A DNA stretch of 64,000 nt from Paenibacillus sp. GM2 (GTDB taxonomy: Bacteria; Bacillota; Bacilli; Paenibacillales; Paenibacillaceae), in assembly GCF_900069005.2 (NCBI RefSeq), contig NZ_LN831279.1, forward strand, positions 2,326,930 through 2,390,929. Reading direction: 5' to 3'. This document shows, in pieces, positions 41,652 to 50,470 of the stretch; position 1 is the first letter of the stretch, and each line of letters begins with the position of its first letter. The notes below the pieces were generated by a model. It did not search any database. It was not told the DNA's origin and saw nothing but the letters and a program-made list of their open reading frames with translations. Position numbers and translations under genes: made by a program.

Positions 41652-44516
41652 TTACGACTCTTCGTCATCGTTTAACCACTCCGAGATCCGTGGGACCATC
41701 TGCGATAATGTCATATGTTCCATCTTCGGTCCCGGTAAAGAATACAAAAAGTATTTGCCATAATAAGATTCCAAGATGCGTGTATCATATACAACGACAA
41801 TTCCTCGATCCGCGGAAGACCGGACCAGACGCCCGAAGCCTTGCTTGAAGCGAATGACCGCCTGAGGCACCGACAGCTTCATGAATGGGTTCTTCTTCTC
41901 TCTCTGAAGCCGCTCGCTCTTAGCCTCAACCAGCGGATGATTCGGCGGCTGGAACGGCAGGCGAACAATCGCCAGGCTCGTTAACGCTTCCCCAGGAATG
42001 TCTACGCCTTCCCAGAAGCTGCTCGTCCCGAGCAGTACCGAAGCTTGCTGCCCTTGGAAACGACGGGTCAGCTTCGTTCTGCTGCCACTATCCATCCCCT
42101 GTCCAATAACAATGATGCCTTCATCAGACAGCAGCTCTTTTAACGGGTCATAGACTTGTCGCAGCATCCGATAAGATGTGAAAAGAACAAGCATCCGCCC
42201 CTTGGTAGCAATGGCGGTATCGGCTAAAGAACGCACCAGCGTCTGAATAAAATAATTATCGCCTACACTGCCCTTAACGCTCGGGAAGTCCCGCGGTATA
42301 AGCACCAAGGCTTGCTCCCGATAATTGAAGGGAGAAGGCAGCATTGCGGTCATCAAGCGGTCTGTATTAGCTGCTTCCTGAAGACCGAGCTGTTCAATCA
42401 CATATTGAAACGATTTATCAACGGTCAAAGTCGCCGATGTCATCACTACACTCTTCTTCTTGTCGAAGAAATAGGCCTTTAATTGAGCGCTGACATCAAT
42501 CGGTACGGCAAAGATCTGCAATGAACGATTGCGGTAGTTCCCATTAGCTTCAAGCCAGTATACCGTATTCTCATCCTCCAGCTTCATAAAGAAACGAAGC
42601 GTCTCACGTTCATTAGTCAAATCCTTGAGCAGTCCGCTGATATCCGTAATCAGGCTTTCTGCACCGTAATCATCCTGTTCCTCGCGAATTTCGGCTACCA
42701 TCCGCTCCCCTTTGCGGAGAATATCCCCCAAGGTAATGTAGATCGAGTTCTCTAATGTAGTCAGAGCATCCCAGGCTTTGGGCTTCTTATCGGGTAAAAG
42801 TCGGGTTACGAACTGCCCCGGATCTCCAGGGGCGGCATCGGAACGCTCTGGTATTAAAGCGAACAACAATTCGCTCAGTTTGTCCCAATTCTCCTTCACC
42901 TCGATCAATGACGGATACATCTCGTCTATGACCGTCATCCATTTCATCGCCGCTTCTGCCCCGGTTTGCTGAAGCATGAAGTGCAAGGATGGAAGCTGCC
43001 CCGTCTTGCTGTCTTTGAACAACCGGGTCAAAGTATGGATAACTGTAAAATATTTAAGCTGCAAGCCGAGATGCTTGCCGGCCACATCCTCAAGATGATG
43101 GGCTTCATCGATGACCAGACGATCGTAGCCCGACAGAAGTTGATGTCCGGCTTGAATATCGGTGAACAACTTGGAGTGATTCGTTATGACGACATCGGCT
43201 ACCCCCGCTTCATGCTTGGCACGGTGATAGAAGCATTTGCGGAACCAAGGGCAGGAACGTCCAAGACATGAATCGGACTCACTGGCCACGGTTTCCCAGA
43301 AATCGCCCCCGCGATTTCCCAGATTCAGCTCCTCATCATCCCCGGTTTCCGTCTGAGCGAGCCACACGATCATTTGTGCGGCCGTCATCACCTCTTCTTT
43401 TGGGGTTGTGAAATCTCTTCTATTTATTTTATGTTCAAATTTGCGCAAACACAAATAATGCTGCCTTCCCTTGAAGATAGCGGCCTTGAACGGAAATGGC
43501 ACGACCTCCGTTAACAACGGAAGATCCCGCTCCCGGAGCTGCTCCTGCAAGTTAATGGTATGAGTGCTGATCATGACCTTCTCATCCTGCTTCACACTAT
43601 GGTAAATGGCAGGCAGGAGGTATCCGAGCGACTTCCCGGTACCTGTACCAGCTTCAATCAAGAGATGCTTGTCCTCGGCAAAGGCCTGCATCACCTGATC
43701 CAGCATCATGGTCTGGGCTTCTCGCTCTTCATATTCAGGCAATTTCAGCTGCAGTTGTTCCCGAACCTGCTCCATGAACTGTTCATAGGACACATCTTTG
43801 AGCGGATTCACCAGCATATGATCCCGAGCCGGCTCAATATCCATCCAGTCATCAACCTGGAGGGCAAACTGCCGATAATACGTGAACCCTTCCGGATTAA
43901 CGCCAAGCTCCTTCTGCTGCTTCTCCTGAAGCATCGCATCAAAGAACCAGGCCAGATCGCTGTCCTCGTTGTCGAACAGATCAGACAGCCGCTGCAGCGT
44001 CAGCAGAGGCAGCTGCTCGATCTCATCCAGACATTTGAGAAAGATCAGAGCCGTTGCAAGCGCATCGCTATCTGCCTGATGAGGCCGATCATGCTGCACA
44101 TTGAATTCCTGCGACACCATACCTAGCTGATAGGTGGATAGCGAAGGAAAGAATATTTTCAGAAAGTCCATCGTATCGAGAATGCGTCCGGAAAAAGGCA
44201 AATATCCCGTCTTATCGAGAGCGCTCTGTAAATAATTGAAGTCAAAAGCTACATTATGTCCAACCAGAACTGCATCATCGAGTAATGGAACCATCTCCAT
44301 CATAACCTCGTCCAACCCGGGCGCATCTTTGATATCTTCTTCCGTAATTCCGGTCAAGCCTGTAATAAATGGAGGTATCGGGATTCCCGGATTTACATAA
44401 GAGCGATAAACTTGTGAAATTGTCAAATCATGGTCTATAATGGCCAGCCCTGCCTGAATAATCTCATCCGAGGACTGATTGCCTGTAGTTTCAAAATCAA
44501 GTACCGCGTATTTCAT
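41652..44516 (-). CDS. dinG: DinG-type helicase/exonuclease
   Basis: 954 residues. N-terminal DnaQ-like 3'-5' exonuclease about 1-165 with YAVLDFETTG (DE of DEDD), GHNVAFDFNYLQSAL and HQADSDALATALIF. Superfamily 2 helicase region from about 235: DKHLLIEAGTGTGKSLGYLL (Walker A), VVITNHSKLFTDI, DRLVIDEAHHLEDVAG (DEAH box), and C-terminal motifs GTSSFWEGVDIPGEALTSLA and VIRFKQGFGRLVRS. A Cys cluster CLGRSCPWFRKC is at about 430, where XPD-like enzymes hold the Fe-S cluster; only three Cys are evident. The start at 44516 begins the exonuclease motif. Gram-positive DinG proteins with this fusion are known to be mainly nucleases. Own transcript. Confidence 0.93.
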   Translation of the reverse strand: MKYAVLDFETTGNQSSDEIIQAGLAIIDHDLTISQVYRSYVNPGIPIPPFITGLTGITEEDIKDAPGLDEVMMEMVPLLDDAVLVGHNVAFDFNYLQSALDKTGYLPFSGRILDTMDFLKIFFPSLSTYQLGMVSQEFNVQHDRPHQADSDALATALIFLKCLDEIEQLPLLTLQRLSDLFDNEDSDLAWFFDAMLQEKQQKELGVNPEGFTYYRQFALQVDDWMDIEPARDHMLVNPLKDVSYEQFMEQVREQLQLKLPEYEEREAQTMMLDQVMQAFAEDKHLLIEAGTGTGKSLGYLLPAIYHSVKQDEKVMISTHTINLQEQLRERDLPLLTEVVPFPFKAAIFKGRQHYLCLRKFEHKINRRDFTTPKEEVMTAAQMIVWLAQTETGDDEELNLGNRGGDFWETVASESDSCLGRSCPWFRKCFYHRAKHEAGVADVVITNHSKLFTDIQAGHQLLSGYDRLVIDEAHHLEDVAGKHLGLQLKYFTVIHTLTRLFKDSKTGQLPSLHFMLQQTGAEAAMKWMTVIDEMYPSLIEVKENWDKLSELLFALIPERSDAAPGDPGQFVTRLLPDKKPKAWDALTTLENSIYITLGDILRKGERMVAEIREEQDDYGAESLITDISGLLKDLTNERETLRFFMKLEDENTVYWLEANGNYRNRSLQIFAVPIDVSAQLKAYFFDKKKSVVMTSATLTVDKSFQYVIEQLGLQEAANTDRLMTAMLPSPFNYREQALVLIPRDFPSVKGSVGDNYFIQTLVRSLADTAIATKGRMLVLFTSYRMLRQVYDPLKELLSDEGIIVIGQGMDSGSRTKLTRRFQGQQASVLLGTSSFWEGVDIPGEALTSLAIVRLPFQPPNHPLVEAKSERLQREKKNPFMKLSVPQAVIRFKQGFGRLVRSSADRGIVVVYDTRILESYYGKYFLYSLPGPKMEHMTLSQMVPRISEWLNDDEES

Positions 44517-44650
44517 TTTCTCGTTCCAAAGTCCCTTCCATCCAGTCTCATAAACAGCATAACAGAATATAGCCATTTTGAAAATTAACTGACATTTTAA
44601 ATAAAAGACAAGAAAACTTTGAACGAGGTCCGTTTAAGGTTCAAAAACAA

Positions 44651-44684
44651 AGCGATGCCTCGGCATATGTCGAGTGCATCGCTG
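44651..44684 (-). terminator. Terminator of the TPR-like gene
   Basis: AGCGATGC (44652-44659) pairs with GCATCGCT on the other side with CTCG/CGAG inside; minus-strand T-rich tail TTTGTTTTTG follows. Serves the gene that ends at 44727. Confidence 0.8.
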
Positions 44685-44726
44685 ACAATAAAACGCTGAT
44701 AAGCTCGGCTCGATTCATTCTGTACG

Positions 44727-45362
44727 TTACATTAAGGGAGACAGTTCATCTCCAAATTTCAGCTTCCCTGTACTGCTGTCGCAGGCCTGCAGGTTCATCA
44801 ACGGTTCAGGAAGCGTCGGATCGCTCCGATGAGCGAGAGCGAAGTATTCCTTCGCCTTTGCGCGCTTCCCCCGCTGAGCCTCGATACAGCCTAGCGCATT
44901 ATAAATAATGGAACGAAGCCGATTGCTGGTCGTCTTCTCCAGCACGGCAATAAAATGTGAAGAAGCTTCGGATAATTGCTGCAAATGCAGATGACACATC
45001 GCTAAATAAGTTCGGCCAACCAGACCATCCGGATAATCATGCACCACGTTCTGGAATTGTTCGAGTGCATTTGAGAACATCAGGAGCTTATAGTAGCCTT
45101 CCCCTTTCTCATAAGCATCGCACTTCATTTCAGGAAGAACAAAGCCTGCAGGCTCAGTTTCACTCCAGCTTTGCCTGACCGCTCCCATCTTCTCTTCAAA
45201 ATTCAGCCATTCTTCAATAATTTCGTCACTCATGTGCTTGAGGAGATTCCATTTATGCGTGAGTTCCTGCTTCTGTGTTCCTTCGGCCATCGGATAAAAT
45301 TTTGAGATCTCATCCAACATTTCGTTCATTTCCGCAAACATATGTTGAAACATCATCCGCAT
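44727..45362 (-). CDS. Tetratricopeptide-like protein of unknown function
   Basis: 211 residues, mostly helical. N-terminal helical block (EMNEMLDEISKFYPMAEGTQ, WLNFEEKMGAVRQSWSETEP) and three TPR-like units about 95-200 (YYKLLMFSNALEQFQNVVHD, GRTYLAMCHLHLQQLSEASS, AKEYFALAHRSDPTLPEPLM). It lies between panD and dinG, a location with no counterpart I know in B. subtilis. Start: two ATG codons close together. Possible scaffold; no more can be said. Confidence 0.75.
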   Translation of the reverse strand: MRMMFQHMFAEMNEMLDEISKFYPMAEGTQKQELTHKWNLLKHMSDEIIEEWLNFEEKMGAVRQSWSETEPAGFVLPEMKCDAYEKGEGYYKLLMFSNALEQFQNVVHDYPDGLVGRTYLAMCHLHLQQLSEASSHFIAVLEKTTSNRLRSIIYNALGCIEAQRGKRAKAKEYFALAHRSDPTLPEPLMNLQACDSSTGKLKFGDELSPLM

Positions 45363-45486
45363 CCCACCCCTTAAAAAATGAAATCAGTGCGAGCCTTAAG
45401 TTCATTTTTTGTTTCGGGGGGACTTTTCATTCCCGCAGGCATTAATTGCATACCCATACTCAGGAATCAGGCTAAGCGCCGCCGGA

Positions 45487-45870
45487 TTAACGAACGGTTG
45501 AATGCAGCTCTTTGGATGCCGTCTCCACGGGTTTATTATCTTCTCCGACAAATACGACCGTCGGCTTGTAGCTCTTGATTTCTTCATCCGACATTTGGGC
45601 GTAAGAAATAATAATTACGGTATCCCCTGGCTGAACTAATCTGGCTGCCGCTCCATTAAGGCAAATGACTCCGCTGCCTCTCGGCCCTGGAATGACATAA
45701 GTCTCCAGCCTGGCCCCATTGTTATTGTTGACGATTTGCACCTTCTCGTTCTCCAGCAGGTCGGCGGTTTCCATCAAATCTTCATCAATGGTAATACTCC
45801 CAATGTAATTCAGATTTGCTTCGGTAACCGTTGCACGGTGAATTTTGGACTTCATCATCGTTCTATACAC
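45487..45870 (-). CDS. panD: Aspartate 1-decarboxylase
   Basis: 127 residues, standard length. Makes beta-alanine for pantothenate from aspartate. Self-cleaving proenzyme: cleavage between Gly24 and Ser25 in [11 protein letters not shown] yields the pyruvoyl group. Also [20 protein letters not shown] and [13 protein letters not shown]. The start is a GTG (GTGTATAGAACGATG) that overlaps panC by 8 bp, behind GGGGGAGGC; the [15 protein letters not shown] beginning matches the family. Confidence 0.97.
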   Translation of the reverse strand: MYRTMMKSKIHRATVTEANLNYIGSITIDEDLMETADLLENEKVQIVNNNNGARLETYVIPGPRGSGVICLNGAAARLVQPGDTVIIISYAQMSDEEIKSYKPTVVFVGEDNKPVETASKELHSTVR

Positions 45871-46777
45871 GGATAGCCTCCCCCTTTCCCGTTAGCAATA
45901 CATTATCAATCAGTCTTGTCGTGCCGAATTTAACGGCTACAGCGACTAGAATCGCGCCGTGCGCCTTCAGTTCACTGTGGAGGGAGTTCGTCTCCTGAAG
46001 CGCAGTTAAGCCTGGAAAGGCGGCGATCTCTACATAATCGATCTCTGCCAAAGGTTCACTGTCAATCTTCTGCAAAAGCTGCTGGCGTGCTTCCAGCACG
46101 GTTATCGCTTGATCACTGTATACCTCTTCCTCCAACTGCTTCAAACTGCTGGACAGAATTAGCGCTGCCTCGCGTTCCTCAACACTTAGGTATACATTCC
46201 GAGAGCTTAATGCCAAACCATCGTGCTCACGAACGATTGGACAGGGAACGATCTCAACCTCGAAATTGAGGTCCTTGACCATTTGTGCGACAACAGCGAC
46301 CTGCTGGGCGTCCTTCTGACCGAAATAAGCACGGTTTGGCACAACGATATGAAACAGCTTGCTAACCACCGTCGTTACCCCATCAAAATGACCAGGGCGG
46401 GTTGCTCCGCATAAGCTCGAGGTCAGCTCCGCAACAGCGACCTTCGTCTTCGTTGGCTGTGGATACATTTCTTCCACACCTGGCATAAATACGGCATCGA
46501 CGCGCTCGTGTTCAGCCAAGGCCAGATCGCGCTCTGCATCCCGCGGATAACGATCCAGATCCTCATTTGGGCCAAATTGAATCGGATTAACGAAAATGCT
46601 CAGTACAACCAAATCGTTCTCCGCCCTTGCTCTCCTCAACAGGCTGGCGTGGCCTTCGTGCAAATACCCCATCGTGGGGACCAGTCCAATTTGTAGTTCC
46701 TTGCCATCCCTATCGGCGGTATTTCGCCCGAATTTCAGAAATTCCTTTAGCTCAGATATCGCTGTGAAGACTTTCAT
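45863..46777 (-). CDS. panC: Pantothenate synthetase
   Basis: Condenses pantoate and beta-alanine using ATP. 304 residues. HIGH-like motif [17 protein letters not shown], pantoate-binding [31 protein letters not shown] and KMSKS-like [11 protein letters not shown] are visible. Starts in an ATGA overlap with panB and overlaps panD. Length is slightly above the usual 280 residues. Confidence 0.97.
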   Translation of the reverse strand: MKVFTAISELKEFLKFGRNTADRDGKELQIGLVPTMGYLHEGHASLLRRARAENDLVVLSIFVNPIQFGPNEDLDRYPRDAERDLALAEHERVDAVFMPGVEEMYPQPTKTKVAVAELTSSLCGATRPGHFDGVTTVVSKLFHIVVPNRAYFGQKDAQQVAVVAQMVKDLNFEVEIVPCPIVREHDGLALSSRNVYLSVEEREAALILSSSLKQLEEEVYSDQAITVLEARQQLLQKIDSEPLAEIDYVEIAAFPGLTALQETNSLHSELKAHGAILVAVAVKFGTTRLIDNVLLTGKGEAIRV

Positions 46778-47643
46778 GAATGAGTTTCCGCCTTTCCTTT
46801 ACCATACAGATTATCCAATACTCCCTCTTCAGCGGTAAATACATGCTCCTCTGCAGGGAACTGCCGCATCTTAACCTCTTGCACATAAGCGGAGATGCCC
46901 GTGCGGATTTGCTCTCCGATATCTCCGAAGGTTTTAACAAACCGTTTGTTGCGGTAGTTCGAAGTATATTTTAGTACATCGTGATAGACAAGCACCTGAC
47001 CGTCACATCCGCGGCCAGCACCAATTCCAATAGTAGGAATAGACAACTCGGACGAGATATAAGCTGCGACCTCTTCCGTCACAAGCTCCAGCACGATGCC
47101 AAATGCACCTGCTTGCTCCAATGCTCTGGCATCTTCAAGCAGACGCTTCGCATCAGCTTCATCCTTGCCTTGAATCCGGTATCCACCGATTTGATTGACA
47201 GATTGCGGCGTAAGTCCGATATGGCCCAGCACCGGAACACCAGCCTGAACGATTCGCTCCACCGTATCGGTGATCTCCGCCCCGCCCTCCATCTTGACGG
47301 CTTGGGCATGGCCCTCCTGCATAAGCCGGCTTACCCCGCGCATCGTCTCATCGATGCTTCCGTGATATGTCATAAACGGCATGTCGGTCACGATGAACGT
47401 ATTCCTGGCTCCCCTCGCCACTGAACGGGAATGGTATACCATATCATCCAGTGTAACGGGAATCGTCGTGTCATAACCCAGCACAACATTGCCAAGCGAA
47501 TCCCCGACCAAAATAATATCAACCCCGGCTTCTTCAGCGAGCACCGCTGAAGGATAGTCATAAGCCGTGATCATAGAGATCGGGTCGCCCTCCTGCTTCA
47601 TCCGTTTCATTTTCACAATGTTCAACATTTGTTTTCCAGCCAT
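46774..47643 (-). CDS. panB: 3-methyl-2-oxobutanoate hydroxymethyltransferase
   Basis: First committed step of pantothenate synthesis (ketopantoate formation). 289 residues. Signature motifs: SMITAYDYPSAVLAEEAGVD, ILVGDSLGNVVLGYDTTIPV (metal-binding Asp), FMTYHGSIDE, VKMEGGAEI, VLGHIGLTPQS and IGIGAGRGCDGQVLVYHDVL. ATG 47643 follows AGGAGGAGATAGGATT. First gene of panBCD; a long leader with a terminator precedes it. Confidence 0.97.
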   Translation of the reverse strand: MAGKQMLNIVKMKRMKQEGDPISMITAYDYPSAVLAEEAGVDIILVGDSLGNVVLGYDTTIPVTLDDMVYHSRSVARGARNTFIVTDMPFMTYHGSIDETMRGVSRLMQEGHAQAVKMEGGAEITDTVERIVQAGVPVLGHIGLTPQSVNQIGGYRIQGKDEADAKRLLEDARALEQAGAFGIVLELVTEEVAAYISSELSIPTIGIGAGRGCDGQVLVYHDVLKYTSNYRNKRFVKTFGDIGEQIRTGISAYVQEVKMRQFPAEEHVFTAEEGVLDNLYGKGKAETHS

Positions 47644-47960
47644 AATCCTATCTCCTCCTGGTTTGTCGTTTTCGATGCGGTATCTCGAACACAACAAAAA
47701 AACCTTTTAGTTACGCACTAAAAAGGTCCGAATCCAAAGAAGAGTCACTTTCGATCGTCCCTTCTGTCTCGGTCCTCTTCGGCTCAGAGCAGAATCCAAC
47801 GCATACTGACGTTATATTCATTTGTAGAGCTAACACGCACTAATGCTACATGCCCATAGCTTGTGTAACAAGCTATTCGTTGATGAATACTTAAATCTGC
47901 TAAATCGCCATGCTATACCGCTCGAAAAGAGTGCAGTTCGATAAACTCGATACCGCCTCC
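47644..47960 (-). ncRNA. panBCD leader with attenuator-type terminator
   Basis: From a promoter (-10 TATACT at 47968-47973 on the complement, a weak -35 TTTATT 17 nt further up) to the panB start is about 315 nt. The leader contains several dyads and ends in a terminator-like hairpin (around 47697-47730, ACCTTTTTAGT / ACTAAAAAGGT with T-run TTTTTTT), 40 bp before the panB ribosome site. This layout is typical of attenuation. A conserved pan RNA motif is known upstream of panBCD in some Firmicutes; I could not verify its bulged adenines here. T-box core is absent. Confidence 0.5.
47697..47731 (-). terminator. Terminator in the panB leader
   Basis: Minus strand ACCTTTTTAGTGCG then TAACTAAAAAGGT, followed by TTTTTTT. 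It is upstream of the ribosome site of panB, so read-through is needed for expression. Confidence 0.75.
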
Positions 47961-47989
47961 TGCGAACAGTATAACAAATTATTTTTTAT

Positions 47990-48016
47990 CAATAAAGAGG
48001 TTAGTTCAACCTCTAT
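47990..48016 (-). terminator. Terminator of birA
   Basis: AGAGGTT / AACCTCT stem with a 5-nt loop, followed by TTATT on the minus strand, just beyond the birA stop. The panB leader promoter follows directly. Confidence 0.65.
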
Positions 48017-48990
48017 ATCCTGCCCAACTGAATTTCCCCGGAATAGATCGTTCGCTCCTGCCCATGCTGATCGGTGATTAGCAAAGCGCCTGACGAGTCC
48101 AAACCTGTAGCAACCCCGCTGCTCTCTCCCTGCGGTGTTCGGATCTGCACCTGACGACCGATCGTTACGGATAAGGCTTCCCATAAATGACCGATCGGAG
48201 CAAAGCCTTCCTCATTATACAAATGGTATAACTGCTCCAGTTCATACAGTATTTCCGCGATCAGAAGAGCACGGTCTTGCTTGCTGTCGCTCTCGATTCG
48301 AAGCGAAGTCGCAACGGAGCGAAGCTCTTCCGGTATATCCTCCAACTGCAGATTAACATCGATGCCAATTCCGACGATACAATATTTGAGCAGCTCGTCC
48401 TCGCTAATCGATTCAACCAGAATCCCGCACAGCTTCCGGCCTTCAATAAGCAGATCATTGGGCCACTTGATGCCAACGTCAACCCCGCTGACCTTGCGCA
48501 AGGCGCGGCATACAGCCACAGCTGTCAATAGCGTAAGCTGAGCTGCAAAGGAGATCGGCTGACGAGGCTTCAGCAATAAACTCATCCAAATCCCCTTGCC
48601 GGACGGAGAGTACCACTTCCGCCCTTGCCTTCCCCGCCCTACGGTCTGCTCTTCAGCAATCACCAGCGTTCCTTCGGCTACACCCTGCTCGGCCAAGGCC
48701 CTGACTTCATCCTGCGTCGTCTTAACGACATCCATAACATGAATTTGGCGTCCAAATGTTACAGTCTGCAATCTCGACAGTACATCTTCTTTTTGGATTC
48801 GTTCTGGTGAATGAACCAGACGATATCCCTTGCGCGAGACCGCCTCAAATTCATAGCCGTCCTGTCGCAGCTTATTTATCTGCTTCCAGACCGCTGTTCT
48901 GCTGATCGACAGGCGCCGGCTTAGCTCTTCGCCTGATATATATTGTCCCGGGTGATCCAGCAGCATTTGCAATAAGCGATTAGATTCCAT
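48013..48990 (-). CDS. birA: Biotin--protein ligase / biotin operon repressor
   Basis: 325 residues, bifunctional type. N-terminal helix-turn-helix about 1-65 (LLDHPGQYISGEELSRRLSI, SRTAVWKQINKLRQDGYEFE); catalytic domain about 80-260 with GRGRQGRKWYSPSGKGIWMS, KWPNDLLIEGRKLCGIL and VGIGIDVNL; C-terminal SH3-like domain about 275-322. Charges biotin to the carboxylase carrier protein and, as holorepressor, controls biotin genes. Starts one base after the cca stop. Confidence 0.96.
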   Translation of the reverse strand: MESNRLLQMLLDHPGQYISGEELSRRLSISRTAVWKQINKLRQDGYEFEAVSRKGYRLVHSPERIQKEDVLSRLQTVTFGRQIHVMDVVKTTQDEVRALAEQGVAEGTLVIAEEQTVGRGRQGRKWYSPSGKGIWMSLLLKPRQPISFAAQLTLLTAVAVCRALRKVSGVDVGIKWPNDLLIEGRKLCGILVESISEDELLKYCIVGIGIDVNLQLEDIPEELRSVATSLRIESDSKQDRALLIAEILYELEQLYHLYNEEGFAPIGHLWEALSVTIGRQVQIRTPQGESSGVATGLDSSGALLITDQHGQERTIYSGEIQLGRI

Positions 48991-48991
48991 C

Positions 48992-50338
48992 TCAATTCAC
49001 CACGTCTTTCACATGCTTCAGCAAGACTTCACGGTCGTTGACCATTTCGCCCATAGCTACGGACTCCAGCATTTGCTTCATTAACTGTCCAAGCCAGGGT
49101 CCTCCCTTGTTACCAGTACACTGTATCACATCACTTCCAGCTATCGCCAGATCACGCAGCTCGTATACGGTCATGCCTTCATGCCACTCTCTGGCTTGAT
49201 CTAGCAGCCGGTTCAAGATGTCTAGCTCAGCAGGCCGCTTCCATTCAGGAACAGGATAGCTGGCTTGGGCAACCTCTTGCAACAGCGCCTGATGACATTC
49301 CAGCCAGTTAACCACCGTCTCGCTGCCATATGCAAGCTCCAACATAATCCAGGCGCGTCTTAATTCCTTTATATCTTGCTGATCCGCCGGAGATAGAGCA
49401 AACCGACGATCCAGCCATTGTTCATCGAAGCTGATCAGTTTGGTCGTCCGCTCCACGATCCGGTTAGAAAACGTCCACTGCCGCATCAACCCTTCTGCTT
49501 TTTCCGCATGGATATTAAGTCCTCTTAACAGCAAATACAGTCGCTTCACCTGACCGGACACCAACGGATGCTCCATTGCTCTTATATAGCTCTCCCGAAA
49601 TGGCCCGCGAGCAGACACCGGATATTTCACTTCATTAATCACACCGCTTCGCTGAATCAGAGCCAGTCCGCGCAATGGACGCGGCCCTTCTATAACCCGC
49701 TCGAATTCCGCCCGAATTCGTTCCATGGCGACGAAGGACAACCTGCCTCTTCCGGCTATAAGGGCTCTCCATAAGCTCTTTACTGGCCTGAAACCAAATA
49801 CAGAGGCAAAGCGAATCGCCCTCATCATTCGTAAAGCGTCCTCTTCGAATCGCTCCCCTGCCTGACCCACACAGCGAATCAAGCCAGCCGCGATATCCTC
49901 CCGTCCGCCAAATGGATCAATCAGTCGCCCATCCAGGCCAGACGCCATTGCATTCATCGTGAAATCGCGTCTTTGCAAATCTTCTATGATCGCATCGACA
50001 AATTCGACCCGAGAAGGCCGACGATGATCCTCATATTCCGATTCTTTGCGGAAGGTTGTTACTTCAAATGAATAATCGCCCATGAGCACCATCACAGTTC
50101 CATGCTGGATCCCCGTTGGCACCGTACGGTCAAAGAGTTCGATAACCTGCTCCGGTCTAGCCGAAGTAGCGATATCCATATCATGAACCTCGCGGCCCAT
50201 TATTTCGTCACGCACGCATCCTCCAACAAAATAGGCTTCAAAATTATGCGCGACCAGTGTTTGTAACACCGCTTCCCCCTGACGATACATCAGGGGGTCT
50301 ACCTGTTTCCATGATTCCATTCTATTATAAGCCTCCAT
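48992..50338 (-). CDS. cca: CCA-adding tRNA nucleotidyltransferase
   Basis: Class II enzyme that adds or repairs the 3'-CCA end of tRNAs. 448 residues. Nucleotidyltransferase head with YFVGGCVRDEIMGREVHDMD (GSxV-like G-G and catalytic DxD), FEVTTFRKESEYEDHRRPSR, DLQRRDFTMNAMASG, EDALRMMRAIRFAS; helical body and tail to residue 448. In the conserved order bshA-cca-birA. Two ATG choices 18 bp apart near the start. Confidence 0.96.
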   Translation of the reverse strand: MEAYNRMESWKQVDPLMYRQGEAVLQTLVAHNFEAYFVGGCVRDEIMGREVHDMDIATSARPEQVIELFDRTVPTGIQHGTVMVLMGDYSFEVTTFRKESEYEDHRRPSRVEFVDAIIEDLQRRDFTMNAMASGLDGRLIDPFGGREDIAAGLIRCVGQAGERFEEDALRMMRAIRFASVFGFRPVKSLWRALIAGRGRLSFVAMERIRAEFERVIEGPRPLRGLALIQRSGVINEVKYPVSARGPFRESYIRAMEHPLVSGQVKRLYLLLRGLNIHAEKAEGLMRQWTFSNRIVERTTKLISFDEQWLDRRFALSPADQQDIKELRRAWIMLELAYGSETVVNWLECHQALLQEVAQASYPVPEWKRPAELDILNRLLDQAREWHEGMTVYELRDLAIAGSDVIQCTGNKGGPWLGQLMKQMLESVAMGEMVNDREVLLKHVKDVVN

Positions 50339-50352
50339 GCTAATTAATCGAT

Positions 50353-50440
50353 GAGAGGTTGTTCAAAAAGTCCGCTTTCGATAAGAAAACCGATCGGAGT
50401 CAATTCAAAAATGAAAACCGCGATTCAAAGCATTACCCGG
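50353..50440. repeat. Truncated copy of the GTTCAAAAAGTC repeat element
   Basis: GTTCAAAAAGTCCGCTTTCG then ATAAGAAAACCGATCGGAGTC and CCGCGATTCAAAG match the left half of the long element at 56937. The right terminus is missing. It lies between the bshA stop and the cca start. Confidence 0.7.
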
Positions 50441-50470
50441 CATCATCCAATGGACAAGCCGCAGAGATGA

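Noticed and set aside
44577-44651. GTTCAAAAA word near 44640 as a further copy of the repeat family
   Set aside because: Only GGTTCAAAAAC is shared; the rest belongs to the terminator of the TPR-like gene.
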